Positions 40,893 through 48,653 of a stretch of 61,901 bases of DNA are shown here, piece by piece. Under the pieces are notes generated by a model, which did not search any database, had not been told where the DNA came from, and was given only the letters and a program-made list of their open reading frames with translations. The number at the start of each line of letters is the position of its first letter. The first letter of the stretch is position 1. The position numbers were made by a program, and so were the translations under genes. The stretch is from Lachnospiraceae bacterium (GTDB taxonomy: Bacteria > Bacillota > Clostridia > Oscillospirales > CAG-272): NCBI GenBank assembly GCA_024404495.1, contig JAKSPT010000016.1:1-61901 (forward strand), given 5' to 3'.

Positions 40893-41804
40893 TCAATAGC
40901 GGAAGGTCTTGCCGTTGAAGATGAAGGTTCCGGTCACGGTCTGACCGACGATGCCCTCCTTCGGGGCGGTGATCTCCACCGTGGAACCCGCGGAGATCTG
41001 CACGCTGTAGGTCGCCTTGATGCCGTTGGAATCCGAGGCGATGACGATCTTGGCACCGTCCGAGATCAGGACGTTGGTTTCCGCCTGAATGCCCTCGTCC
41101 TCTGCCTTGAGGTCGAGCTCGCCGCCCTTGATCTCCACGAAGCCGAGCGAGAGGTCGTTCGCTTTGTCACTCTTGATCGCGTCACCGCTGCAGGTGACGG
41201 TGATCTTTCCGCCCTCGATCGTGACGTCGTCCTTGCCCTTGATGCCGTTGTTGACGGCGGTGACCGTGATATTGCCGCTTTCGACCGTCAGGCTGTCCTT
41301 CGAGGCGATGCCGTTATTGAAATTGGCGTTGACGGTGAGGGAACCGCTGCCCGAGATCTTCAGATCGTCCTTCGAGAAGACGCAGGCGCTGGGCTCGCTG
41401 TCGAGCGCGTTTTCGTACTGATAGGTCGCGCCGTCGGTGAGGGTGTTGTCGGTGCCGTCGGCGAGAACGATCTCGCACTTCTTGCACGCCTTGACGTAGA
41501 TCGCGGCGCTGGTCATGCAGGTGATATCGACGCCCTTCAGCGTAAGGACGACCTTTTCCTTTTCGGCGAGCGCGACGACGAGCTGACCGTCGTCCAGTTT
41601 ACCGGAAACGGTGTAGTTCCCGCCCTCGGTGATCGTGACGGTCGAGCCGGAAACGCCGGCGCCCTTTCCCTTGACCTCGGCGGAGGTGCCGTTCAGCAGG
41701 ATCTCGGTGGTATTGTCGGGTTCTTCTTTTTCACCGCAGGCGCTGAGGCAGAGCACGGATACGGCGCAGAGAAGGGCGAGCAGAAGAGATATCGTCTTTT
41801 TCAT
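40893..41804 (-). CDS. Lipoprotein with carbohydrate-binding beta-helix-like domain (Cthe_2159-like)
   Basis: A 303-residue lipoprotein. The signal ends in the lipobox Leu-Ser-Ala-Cys at Cys23. The mature part is a series of short strands with repeats such as VTITEGGNYTVSGKLDDGQL, IYVKACKKCEIVLADGTDN, LKISGSGSLTVNANFNNGIA, and ISDGAKIVIASDSNGIK. This solenoid pattern matches the Cthe_2159/DUF4353 carbohydrate-binding family. The start at 41804 follows AAGGAGATT. The open frame upstream covers tRNA-Ile and is rejected. The gene begins 43 bases after the tRNA with no terminator between, so it may be read from the tRNA promoter; a TATAAT at 41823-41828 without a good -35 is an alternative. Confidence 0.82.
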   Translation of the reverse strand: MKKTISLLLALLCAVSVLCLSACGEKEEPDNTTEILLNGTSAEVKGKGAGVSGSTVTITEGGNYTVSGKLDDGQLVVALAEKEKVVLTLKGVDITCMTSAAIYVKACKKCEIVLADGTDNTLTDGATYQYENALDSEPSACVFSKDDLKISGSGSLTVNANFNNGIASKDSLTVESGNITVTAVNNGIKGKDDVTIEGGKITVTCSGDAIKSDKANDLSLGFVEIKGGELDLKAEDEGIQAETNVLISDGAKIVIASDSNGIKATYSVQISAGSTVEITAPKEGIVGQTVTGTFIFNGKTFRY

Positions 41805-41846
41805 CTGAGGAATCTCCTTATCATTATACATAATATGGTACGCTGG

Positions 41847-41923
41847 TGGTGGTCCTCCGGAGGCTCGAACTCCGAACCTGCCGATTATAAGTCGGCGACT
41901 CTGACCAATTGAGCTAGGGGACC
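41847..41923 (-). tRNA. tRNA-Ile (anticodon UAU)
   Basis: Folds as a tRNA: acceptor GGTCCCC with GAGGACC (one C6-A67 mismatch), D arm GCTC/GAGT, anticodon stem GCCGA/TCGGC with loop CTTATAA (anticodon UAU), T arm CGGAG-TTCGAGC-CTCCG, and encoded CCA. UAU reads the isoleucine codon AUA directly, whereas most bacteria use a CAU tRNA modified by TilS. Confidence 0.85.
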
Positions 41924-41934
41924 GTCTTTTTTCC

Positions 41935-41963
41935 ATTATATCACTTGTGGTCGCGCTTGTCGA
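41935..41963 (-). promoter_or_regulatory. Sigma-A promoter of tRNA-Ile
   Basis: On the complement: TCGACA (41958-41963), 17-base spacer, TATAAT (41935-41940). Confidence 0.8.
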
Positions 41964-42014
41964 GAGGGTACAAGAAATATTTACAAAAAAGGGAGTTTCT
42001 TTCCCTTTCCCCAC

Positions 42015-42043
42015 TTGCAATCCGCACCGGTCTATGGTATGAT
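42015..42043 (+). promoter_or_regulatory. Sigma-A promoter of DUF5722-like gene
   Basis: TTGCAA (42015-42020), 17-base spacer, TATGAT (42038-42043) preceded by TGG. Confidence 0.75.
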
Positions 42044-42088
42044 ATTCTTGAATGAGTGTTTTTTTATCACGGAAACGGAGGTACCTCC

Positions 42089-45000
42089 TTGAAACGAACC
42101 GATTGGAATATCCGGGGAATGAAGCGCCCCCTTTGCGTTCTTCTTGCACTTCTGCTCCTTCTGACCGCGCTTCCGGTCTTTGCCGATCCCGAAGAGGAGA
42201 CCGTGCCTGCCGACGAACCGGTCGTCGGCCCGACCGATGATCCCTCCGCGCCGCGCTGCGCCGTGACCGGCGGAGCGGACCGGGGCTTTTTCCGCCGGGA
42301 AACCGAGACCGAGATCGACTTTTTCAATTCTCCGGTCGTCGAATGGCGCGCCGAAACGCCCGATACCGGCGTTGAAGCCGTCGGGGCGCTTCCCGGGATG
42401 CCGGTAGAGGTCTTTGAGGGCAGCCGCAGTCTGCTGCTGACCGGAAAAAAGACCGCTTCCGTCAGCCGTTCGTTCGGCGGGGAAACGGGAACGAAGACCG
42501 ACCTTTCGGAAGGGAAATGGCTTGCCCTTTCGGTCGCGCTGAACGGGGAGCTTTCCGCCGGCGATAAGGCGGAGATCGGCGTCACCCTCCTCTCCGGCAT
42601 GATGAGCGTCGAGGGAGAGGTCCTTTCCTTCACCGCCTCCGCGGGCGTCCCCGCGGGAAGCTGGCAGACCGTTTTCCTCGATCTGAGCGGCTTCGAGGGC
42701 AGGGGAGACGTCAGAAAGATCACGGTCAGCGTCGCAATCGGCGAGGATCGGGAATTCACCGCCGCCGTCGACGCGCTCTGCTTCTCGCGGGACGCTTCCT
42801 TCCCCGATACCGTGAAATATCTTTCTTCCGACTATCAGGGTCGTAACTGCCGTATCTCCTACGGCACCGACCGGATGACCGTTACGATGAACGGCTCCGA
42901 TCCGTTGATCGAGGCGGACGGTCTCGACCCGATCGGGTTCACCGGGGAATCCGGCATCCGCGTCCGCTTTACGAATTACACCGGCTGCAAGAAGCTGATC
43001 CTTTTCTACACGACGCCGGAGGAACCCGATTTCTCCGAGAAGCGCTCGGTGACCGCCGAGATCTCCGGCTCCTCGGTCTCCCCCGAATCCTGCGTCTTTC
43101 CGATCCCCGCGGAGCGCGTCAGCGCGATAAGGCTGACGTTTTCGGGAAATTTAAGCGGTACCGCCGAATTCTTTGAGCTCGTTCCGGTCTCGTTCCCGCA
43201 GCCGTACGGAAAGGAAAACGGAAGGCTGACCTCCTGCCTCATCGCCCCGACCCGCGACCGCGTGACCGTGACCGGAGAGCTGACCGAGGCGGCGCTCCAG
43301 AAATACGGCAGCGGTACGCTGCGGCTCTATTCGCTCCCGCTGTTTTCCGACGTTTCCTCGCTGACCGCGTCCTCCTCCTTCCTTGCGGAGGGCAAGCCGG
43401 CGGCTTCCTTCTCCTTCTCGGCGGTGCTTGAGGGCGGGGATTATTCCTGCCTCACCGCGAAATATACCGCCGCGATCGTTCTGGGCGGGAATCTGATCCC
43501 GATCGGCGACTTCCTCTCGGTGACCAATCCGGAGATCCTTTCCGATCACTTCCTCACCGCGCCCGGAAGCGGAGAGAAAAAGGGCGTGAACGAGTCGGTT
43601 CCCTTTGACGATACCGACGGCGTGCGCCACGTTTCGGTGCAGATCCGTCTGGAGGAGCTCCTTTCGCTCGGCGGAGAGGGCATTTCCCACACCGTTGACG
43701 GGAAGGTCTACCGTTTCCGTGAGGACAGAGTGAAGGAGCTTGACGAAAAGCTCGCCGGCTTTGCGTCCCGCGGCGCTGCCGTGACCGCGATCCTGACCGT
43801 CTCCCGTTCGGAGGACGCCGCGCTCAACCGCGTGCTCCTGCATCCCGATTCCTCGCCCGACGCGCTTTACAGCGCCTTCAACGTCGTGACCGACGAGGGC
43901 GTCCGCGCGCTGCGCGCCGTGACCGATTTTCTCGCCTCCCGGTACAGCGCCGGAAAAGGAACTGCCGGTTCGTCGGTGATCTGCTATACCGTCGGTATGG
44001 CGGCCGACCGGACCGATTCCTGCTTCAGTATGGGGGCGGTCCCGCTCGCGGAAGCGGCAAGGACCTACGCCGACGCCGTCCGTATCGTTTACAATACCGT
44101 CAAGGCACGCTCCTCGGGCGCCGCGGTCTGTCTGTATTTCGACTGCGGCTGGAACCGTTCTCTGACCGTATCCTCGACCGGGACCTTCGACAGCCGCTCG
44201 ATGCTGGAGGCGGTGAACGCCGTGATCACCGAGGGCGGGAACCTTGACTGGCGCCTCGCCTTCGATCCCTATCCCTACGACGCCGCCTATCTTGCCTACG
44301 CCGATACCGAAGCGGCGGTCAGCGAGAGCGCGCCCGCCGTCACGCTGAAGAACGTGGAGGTCCTTTCCGCCTTCCTTACACGCCGCGTCTTCTATTACGG
44401 AGCGGGCTACCGCTCGGTGGTCCTGATCGAATCGACCCTGCCCCGTCTGCCGCAGCCGGTGGACGCCAATCTCTACATCCGCAAGAGCGCCGATTACGTT
44501 TACGGCTTCTACAAGCTCGGGATGCCGAACGCGTCCCTCTTCACCGCGCTGATCCCGGCGCACAGCACCGACCACGCCGATACGCTCCGCTGGCTCGACA
44601 CGCCCGAAGCGCCTTCCCGCGTCGCCTACGCCGCCGAAACGATCGGCATCGCGGGCGCGGAGGGAGAAGGGAACGGGTGGAAGACCCTGATCCCCGCCTT
44701 CGACGCCTCGCGCGTCACCGTCCGCGAAAACGAGGAGAGCGTCCTCACGCACACCGTGCCCTCCTCGGTCGTCGGCTCGTACGCCTTCCTGACCTTCCCG
44801 CCGCTGACAGGGACCGACGGCTGGTACGCCGAGGGCTGCCGTGAGCTTTCCTCCGGCGTTTCGTATCTCGGAAAATACAATCTGCTCAGCGCCGTTTCGG
44901 AGGGGGGAGACTTCCTCATCCGTTACGCGCCGGGAAAGAAAAACGACTTTTCGGTCTCCCCGTATCTCTGCTTCGAGGTCTGTCTGACCGGGATGAACCC

Positions 45001-45403
45001 GGCGGACGGGGGAGAGAAAACGACCGTTCCGGTCTCGGTCGTCGTCCGCTCGTCGGGCGGCTGCGCAGAGGCGACCGGAGAGGTGACCGTCGGCGAATGG
45101 ACGAAGCTCGTTGCCGACCTCCACGGCTTCTCGGGCATCCGTTCCGCCGAGAGCATCACGCTTTCGGTGAAGGACTGCGGAGAGGCGACCCTCCTCGTCG
45201 GGCAGGTCCGTCTGCTTTCGGACGAGTACAGCGGCTCCGACCTCGAACACGTTTACCGCGAACGGGAGGAGAACGGTGAGGAAGGGAAGACCGAGAGAAA
45301 GCGCGTCTCCCCCGTGACGCTCGCGCTTCCGTCCGCCGTCATCCTGTTCAGCGCCGGTCTGCTCGTCTTCCGCGCCGCGAAGCGGAAAAAGAAGAACGGA
45401 TGA
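42089..45403 (+). CDS. Large exported surface protein, DUF5722-like
   Basis: A 1104-residue protein with an N-terminal signal (hydrophobic core about 14-30, ending near an Ala cut site) and one C-terminal membrane span before a Lys-rich tail (about 1078-1104), so the bulk is outside the cell. The N-terminal half contains beta-sandwich modules. The middle (about 500-850: VNESVPFDDTDGVRHVSVQI, then a TIM-barrel-like series with ICYTVGM, AVCLYFDCGWN and WRLAFDPYPYD) fits DUF5722, a glycosidase-like domain. Late segments are again beta-rich. The start is TTG at 42089, with GGAGG at 42077-42081; this ribosome site is half of a perfect 12-base palindrome. Target unknown; probably binds or cuts polysaccharide at the surface. 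Confidence 0.7.
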   Translation: MKRTDWNIRGMKRPLCVLLALLLLLTALPVFADPEEETVPADEPVVGPTDDPSAPRCAVTGGADRGFFRRETETEIDFFNSPVVEWRAETPDTGVEAVGALPGMPVEVFEGSRSLLLTGKKTASVSRSFGGETGTKTDLSEGKWLALSVALNGELSAGDKAEIGVTLLSGMMSVEGEVLSFTASAGVPAGSWQTVFLDLSGFEGRGDVRKITVSVAIGEDREFTAAVDALCFSRDASFPDTVKYLSSDYQGRNCRISYGTDRMTVTMNGSDPLIEADGLDPIGFTGESGIRVRFTNYTGCKKLILFYTTPEEPDFSEKRSVTAEISGSSVSPESCVFPIPAERVSAIRLTFSGNLSGTAEFFELVPVSFPQPYGKENGRLTSCLIAPTRDRVTVTGELTEAALQKYGSGTLRLYSLPLFSDVSSLTASSSFLAEGKPAASFSFSAVLEGGDYSCLTAKYTAAIVLGGNLIPIGDFLSVTNPEILSDHFLTAPGSGEKKGVNESVPFDDTDGVRHVSVQIRLEELLSLGGEGISHTVDGKVYRFREDRVKELDEKLAGFASRGAAVTAILTVSRSEDAALNRVLLHPDSSPDALYSAFNVVTDEGVRALRAVTDFLASRYSAGKGTAGSSVICYTVGMAADRTDSCFSMGAVPLAEAARTYADAVRIVYNTVKARSSGAAVCLYFDCGWNRSLTVSSTGTFDSRSMLEAVNAVITEGGNLDWRLAFDPYPYDAAYLAYADTEAAVSESAPAVTLKNVEVLSAFLTRRVFYYGAGYRSVVLIESTLPRLPQPVDANLYIRKSADYVYGFYKLGMPNASLFTALIPAHSTDHADTLRWLDTPEAPSRVAYAAETIGIAGAEGEGNGWKTLIPAFDASRVTVRENEESVLTHTVPSSVVGSYAFLTFPPLTGTDGWYAEGCRELSSGVSYLGKYNLLSAVSEGGDFLIRYAPGKKNDFSVSPYLCFEVCLTGMNPADGGEKTTVPVSVVVRSSGGCAEATGEVTVGEWTKLVADLHGFSGIRSAESITLSVKDCGEATLLVGQVRLLSDEYSGSDLEHVYREREENGEEGKTERKRVSPVTLALPSAVILFSAGLLVFRAAKRKKKNG

Positions 45404-45443
45404 CGATTTTTGCGCAAAAAATGAAAAAAGTTGCGTATATCTC

Positions 45444-45472
45444 TTGCAAACGCGGAAAACTTTCTGTATAAT
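45444..45472 (+). promoter_or_regulatory. Sigma-A promoter of ireB
   Basis: TTGCAA (45444-45449), 17-base spacer, TATAAT (45467-45472). Confidence 0.82.
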
Positions 45473-45541
45473 AGATTTGAATATATCAAAAAAACGCCGC
45501 CGGGCATCCCGGCAGGCAGAGGAATCGAAAGGAGAAGGATT

Positions 45542-45799
45542 ATGACGACACCCGGAAAGGAACAAACGATTACGTTTTCGATCAAGGACGAGCGGGATCA
45601 GGAGATCCGCCGCGTCCTCCGCACGGTTTACGAGGCGCTGAACGAAAAGGGCTACAACCCCATCAATCAGATCGTCGGCTATATTCTTTCGGAGGACCCC
45701 ACTTATATCACGAGTCACAAGGGCGCGCGCAGTCTTATCGTCAAGCTGGATCGGGACGAGATCCTGAACACGCTTGTCCGCTGCTTCCTGAACGCCTGA
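45542..45799 (+). CDS. ireB: IreB-family regulatory phosphoprotein
   Basis: An 85-residue protein closely fitting the IreB/DUF965 (YrzL) family over its whole length: [59 protein letters not shown]. In Enterococcus faecalis IreB is phosphorylated by the Ser/Thr kinase IreK on N-terminal threonines and affects cephalosporin resistance. Here Thr2, Thr3, Thr10 and Thr12 are available. Whether the kinase at 14660 acts on it is unknown, since the usual partner is a PASTA kinase. GAAAGGAGAAGG lies ahead of the ATG. In many relatives ireB is followed by ruvX and other genes, but not here. Confidence 0.92.
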   Translation: MTTPGKEQTITFSIKDERDQEIRRVLRTVYEALNEKGYNPINQIVGYILSEDPTYITSHKGARSLIVKLDRDEILNTLVRCFLNA

Positions 45800-45822
45800 A
45801 CGAAGCCGGAATGAATCAACGG

Positions 45823-45856
45823 GGGCTGTAAAAAAGTCTTGACTTTTTTACAGCCC
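45823..45856. terminator. Perfect hairpin after ireB, probable terminator
   Basis: Sixteen-base arms GGGCTGTAAAAAAGTC and GACTTTTTTACAGCCC around TT. The T-run is within the stem rather than after it, so termination strength is uncertain. Confidence 0.6.
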
Positions 45857-45921
45857 TCAAAAATAGCGTGCGGAGCGGTTTTTGCCGCCGCTTCGGACGG
45901 CGGAAGGAGGTTGTCCGGGGA

Positions 45922-46815
45922 ATGAATACCCGATTCGGAAAACGCACGGTCGTCCTCGGCAATTTCGACGGCGTCCATCTCGGACACCGCGCGCTGATCG
46001 ACCGCGCGAGGGCGCTCGGCGGAACCGTGACGGCGTACACCTTCCTCTCGCTTCCCGGTGCCGGCGCGTGTCTGACCGATCCGGACGAGAAGCGGACGCT
46101 GCTTGTCGGAGCGGGCGCCGATTCCGTTTATCTCGAAGAGTTTGAGCGGGTCCGGGACTTTTCCCCGGAGCGCTTCGTCAGGGAGGTCCTTGCGTGCGAG
46201 CTGCACGCCTCCGACCTCGTCTGCGGCTTCAACTTCCGCTTCGGAAAAGGCGGTGCGGGGGACGCGGCGCTGCTGACGTCGCTTGCCGCCGCGCAGGGGA
46301 TGCGGACCTTTACCGTTCCCGCCGTCCTTTCGGAAGGGGAGCCGGTCAGCTCGACCCGCGTCCGTGCCCTCTTACGGGCGGGAAAGCCGGAGGAGGCGGA
46401 AAAGCTGCTCGGAAGACCCTACTCCTTCACCCTTCCCGTTCTGCACGGCAAGGCACTCGGCAGGACGCTCGGCTTTCCGACCGCGAACCAGACCTTTCCC
46501 GAAGGAAGGCTCGTGCCGAAAACCGGCGTTTACGCCTCGTTTGCCGAGGTCGGAGGGGAGCTCCTTCCCGCTCTGACCAATATCGGCGTCCGTCCCACCT
46601 TTGAAAACGGCGCCGTGCCGAACGCCGAGACCCATATCCTCGGCGGCTGGAGGGGCGATCTTTACGGAAAAAAACTGCGCGTCGGGCTTCTCTCTTATTT
46701 GAGGGAGGAAAAGCGCTTTGAAACGGCGGATGCCCTGACCGCCGAGATCGGAAAAAACAGGGAAGAGGCATTAAGCGCGTTTGCCGCCGCCTTTTCCGAA
46801 AAAGGAAATCTATGA
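45922..46815 (+). CDS. ribF: Bifunctional riboflavin kinase / FAD synthetase
   Basis: Makes FMN and FAD from riboflavin. In 297 residues, the N-terminal adenylyltransferase has GNFDGVHLGH and the later SSTRVR motif, and the C-terminal kinase has RPYSFTLPVLHGKALGR, LGFPTANQTF and NIGVRPTF. The start ATG at 45922 follows AAGGAGG at 45904-45910. It overlaps the next gene by four bases (ATGA), giving a ribF-carboxypeptidase pair. There is no FMN riboswitch in front; the 66 bases between the ireB hairpin and the start are too short for one. Confidence 0.95.
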   Translation: MNTRFGKRTVVLGNFDGVHLGHRALIDRARALGGTVTAYTFLSLPGAGACLTDPDEKRTLLVGAGADSVYLEEFERVRDFSPERFVREVLACELHASDLVCGFNFRFGKGGAGDAALLTSLAAAQGMRTFTVPAVLSEGEPVSSTRVRALLRAGKPEEAEKLLGRPYSFTLPVLHGKALGRTLGFPTANQTFPEGRLVPKTGVYASFAEVGGELLPALTNIGVRPTFENGAVPNAETHILGGWRGDLYGKKLRVGLLSYLREEKRFETADALTAEIGKNREEALSAFAAAFSEKGNL

Positions 46816-48458
46816 AAAAAAGGATCCTCGCGCTGCTCGCGGCGGCGATTCTGCTTTTCGCTTTTCTTCTCCCGCTTCCGGTAAGCGCGGACGATGAGAA
46901 GCCGGAGCTGACCCACATCCGTGCGGCGCTTCTCTATAACGCGACCGCGGACGAGCTGATGTACGATCTGAACGGGGAAGCGACCCTGTTTCCCGCCTCC
47001 TTCGCCAAGATCATGACCGCCGTTCTCGCGCTCGAACATTACGCCGACAAGCCGGACGCCACGGTGCAGATCACCGTCGAGGCGATCGACGGGGCAAAGG
47101 ACAGCGCCTCCGCCGATCTGCTGCTCGGTGAGATCGTTCCCGCCCGGGATCTGATCGCGTCGCTGATCATCGCCAACGCGAACGACGCCGCGATCGCGCT
47201 TGCCCTCGATATCGCCGGGAGCCAGAAGGCGTTCGCCGCGATGATGAACGAGCGGGCGGAGCAGCTCGGGATGACCCACACCCATTACGAGAACCCCACC
47301 GGTCTCCATCACAGCAAAATGGTCACGACCGCGAACGACACCATGCTCCTCGTCCGTGAGGCCTACCGCACCGACGGCTTCATGACCTACGCCGCGATGG
47401 CGTCCTATACCGTTCCGATGACCAATTATTCGATGGAACGATATCTTACCAACCGCAACTACCTCGTCAGCAAGGAAACGGTCACGCGCTACTTCGACGA
47501 CGACGCCTCGGGTATGAACTACGGCTCGACCTACGAGGCGGGCGGCTGCCTTGCCGCGACCATCCTGAACGGCGGTTCCCGCTATTTCGCCGTGATCATG
47601 GGCGCCGACAACGTGAACGATCCCGAAACGGGGATCTTACAGATGTACGCCTACGTGGACGCCCTGAAGCTTTTTGACTGGGCGCGGGAAAACTACGCCT
47701 ATACCCGCGCGGTCAGCTCCTCGCGCATCATTGCCGAGATCCCGGTCTCCTTCGGCAACAACGCCGATTACGTCGCTCTCCTGCCTGAGAACGATATCGA
47801 CGTTTTCCTGCGCCGCGGGGAAGAGGACCTCGTTTCGGTGACGTGGGAGTTCGACAAGGAAAAAATGACCGCGCCGGTCGCCGCCGGGGACCGCGCGGGG
47901 ACCGTGACCGTCACCTACCGCGGAAAGACCTATACGACCGGGCTCGTTGCCCGCAGCACGGTCGACCGCAGCGTGTGGGCGTACTGGGCGGGGGAGATCG
48001 TCGATTTCCTCTATTCCGCCGCCTTCCGCAAGATCCTCATCGCTTTTCTGATCGCCGCCGCCGTGTATATCTTCTTCTCGGCAATCTGGCGTGCCAGAAT
48101 GCGGAAAAAGTCGCTGGAACGCCGCCGCGCCAAAGAAGAGGAGGAGCAGCAGAAGACCGAGCATCAGACCCTCGTCGTCCGCCGCGTTTCCTCCGACACC
48201 CGGAAAAGGACCGCTCCTTCCGTGCGCTCCGCCGCGAAAAGGAACGGGGGGACCGTTTCTTCTCCGGAACGGAAGAGCGATGCGATCCCCTCCGCAAAGG
48301 AAAAGCCGTCGCAGGCGCCCCGCTCCGTTCCCGCCGCCTCCGCCCGGCGTGCCGCGCCCTATATCGATCCCGGCGCGACCGCTGAAATGCCGGCGGTGAG
48401 CGCACCCGATCCCGCCTCCCTTCCCGAAGGAGAGACGCAGAGAAAAACCGAAAAATGA
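46812..48458 (+). CDS. D-alanyl-D-alanine carboxypeptidase-like protein with altered active-site motifs
   Basis: A 548-residue member of the PBP5/DacA group by overall sequence (LFPASFAKIMTAV, GMTHTHYENPTGLHHSKM, YEAGGCLAATILNGG). It has a signal peptide (about 1-26), a peptidase domain to about 275, a beta domain, one membrane span (about 400-422) and a Lys/Arg/Glu/Ser-rich tail of about 125 residues. The SxxK motif is intact (Ser63, Lys66), but the SxN triad reads Asn-Ala-Asn (122-124) and the KTG triad reads Asn-Tyr-Gly (236-238). So the general base machinery is changed, and it may bind rather than cut peptidoglycan (inference). Unlike DacA it is tail-anchored with a long extra cytoplasmic tail. 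Translated with ribF. Confidence 0.82.
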   Translation: MKKRILALLAAAILLFAFLLPLPVSADDEKPELTHIRAALLYNATADELMYDLNGEATLFPASFAKIMTAVLALEHYADKPDATVQITVEAIDGAKDSASADLLLGEIVPARDLIASLIIANANDAAIALALDIAGSQKAFAAMMNERAEQLGMTHTHYENPTGLHHSKMVTTANDTMLLVREAYRTDGFMTYAAMASYTVPMTNYSMERYLTNRNYLVSKETVTRYFDDDASGMNYGSTYEAGGCLAATILNGGSRYFAVIMGADNVNDPETGILQMYAYVDALKLFDWARENYAYTRAVSSSRIIAEIPVSFGNNADYVALLPENDIDVFLRRGEEDLVSVTWEFDKEKMTAPVAAGDRAGTVTVTYRGKTYTTGLVARSTVDRSVWAYWAGEIVDFLYSAAFRKILIAFLIAAAVYIFFSAIWRARMRKKSLERRRAKEEEEQQKTEHQTLVVRRVSSDTRKRTAPSVRSAAKRNGGTVSSPERKSDAIPSAKEKPSQAPRSVPAASARRAAPYIDPGATAEMPAVSAPDPASLPEGETQRKTEK

Positions 48459-48462
48459 GCAG

Positions 48463-48496
48463 AAAAGCCGTTTCCCGGGCACGGGAAACGGCTTTT
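48463..48496 (+). terminator. Terminator after carboxypeptidase-like gene
   Basis: Fifteen-base arms AAAAGCCGTTTCCCG and CGGGAAACGGCTTTT. A second AAAAGGG/CCCTTTT hairpin with a T-run follows at 48513-48540. Confidence 0.82.
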
Positions 48497-48550
48497 GACG
48501 TTCCGGACGGGCAAAAGGGTCTCCCTTTTCTGATTTTTTTGTGAAATCAC

Positions 48551-48579
48551 TTGACAGAAATCTTCAAAAAAGGTATAAT
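48551..48579 (+). promoter_or_regulatory. Sigma-A promoter of PrsA-like gene
   Basis: TTGACA (48551-48556), 17-base spacer, TATAAT (48574-48579). A CCGGTCC-GGGGCCGG hairpin lies in the leader. Confidence 0.88.
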
Positions 48580-48653
48580 GGACGATGTATAATAACCGGT
48601 CCTGCGACGCGGGGCCGGACAGATGATTTGAAAACGAAAGGAACCTTCACACT

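Noticed and set aside
41805..42149. N-terminal extension of the Cthe_2159-like lipoprotein frame
   Set aside because: It runs through tRNA-Ile, and the lipoprotein signal begins at 41804 after AAGGAGATT.
45857..45921. FMN riboswitch ahead of ribF
   Set aside because: The interval is only about 65 bases and lacks the conserved RFN-element segments.
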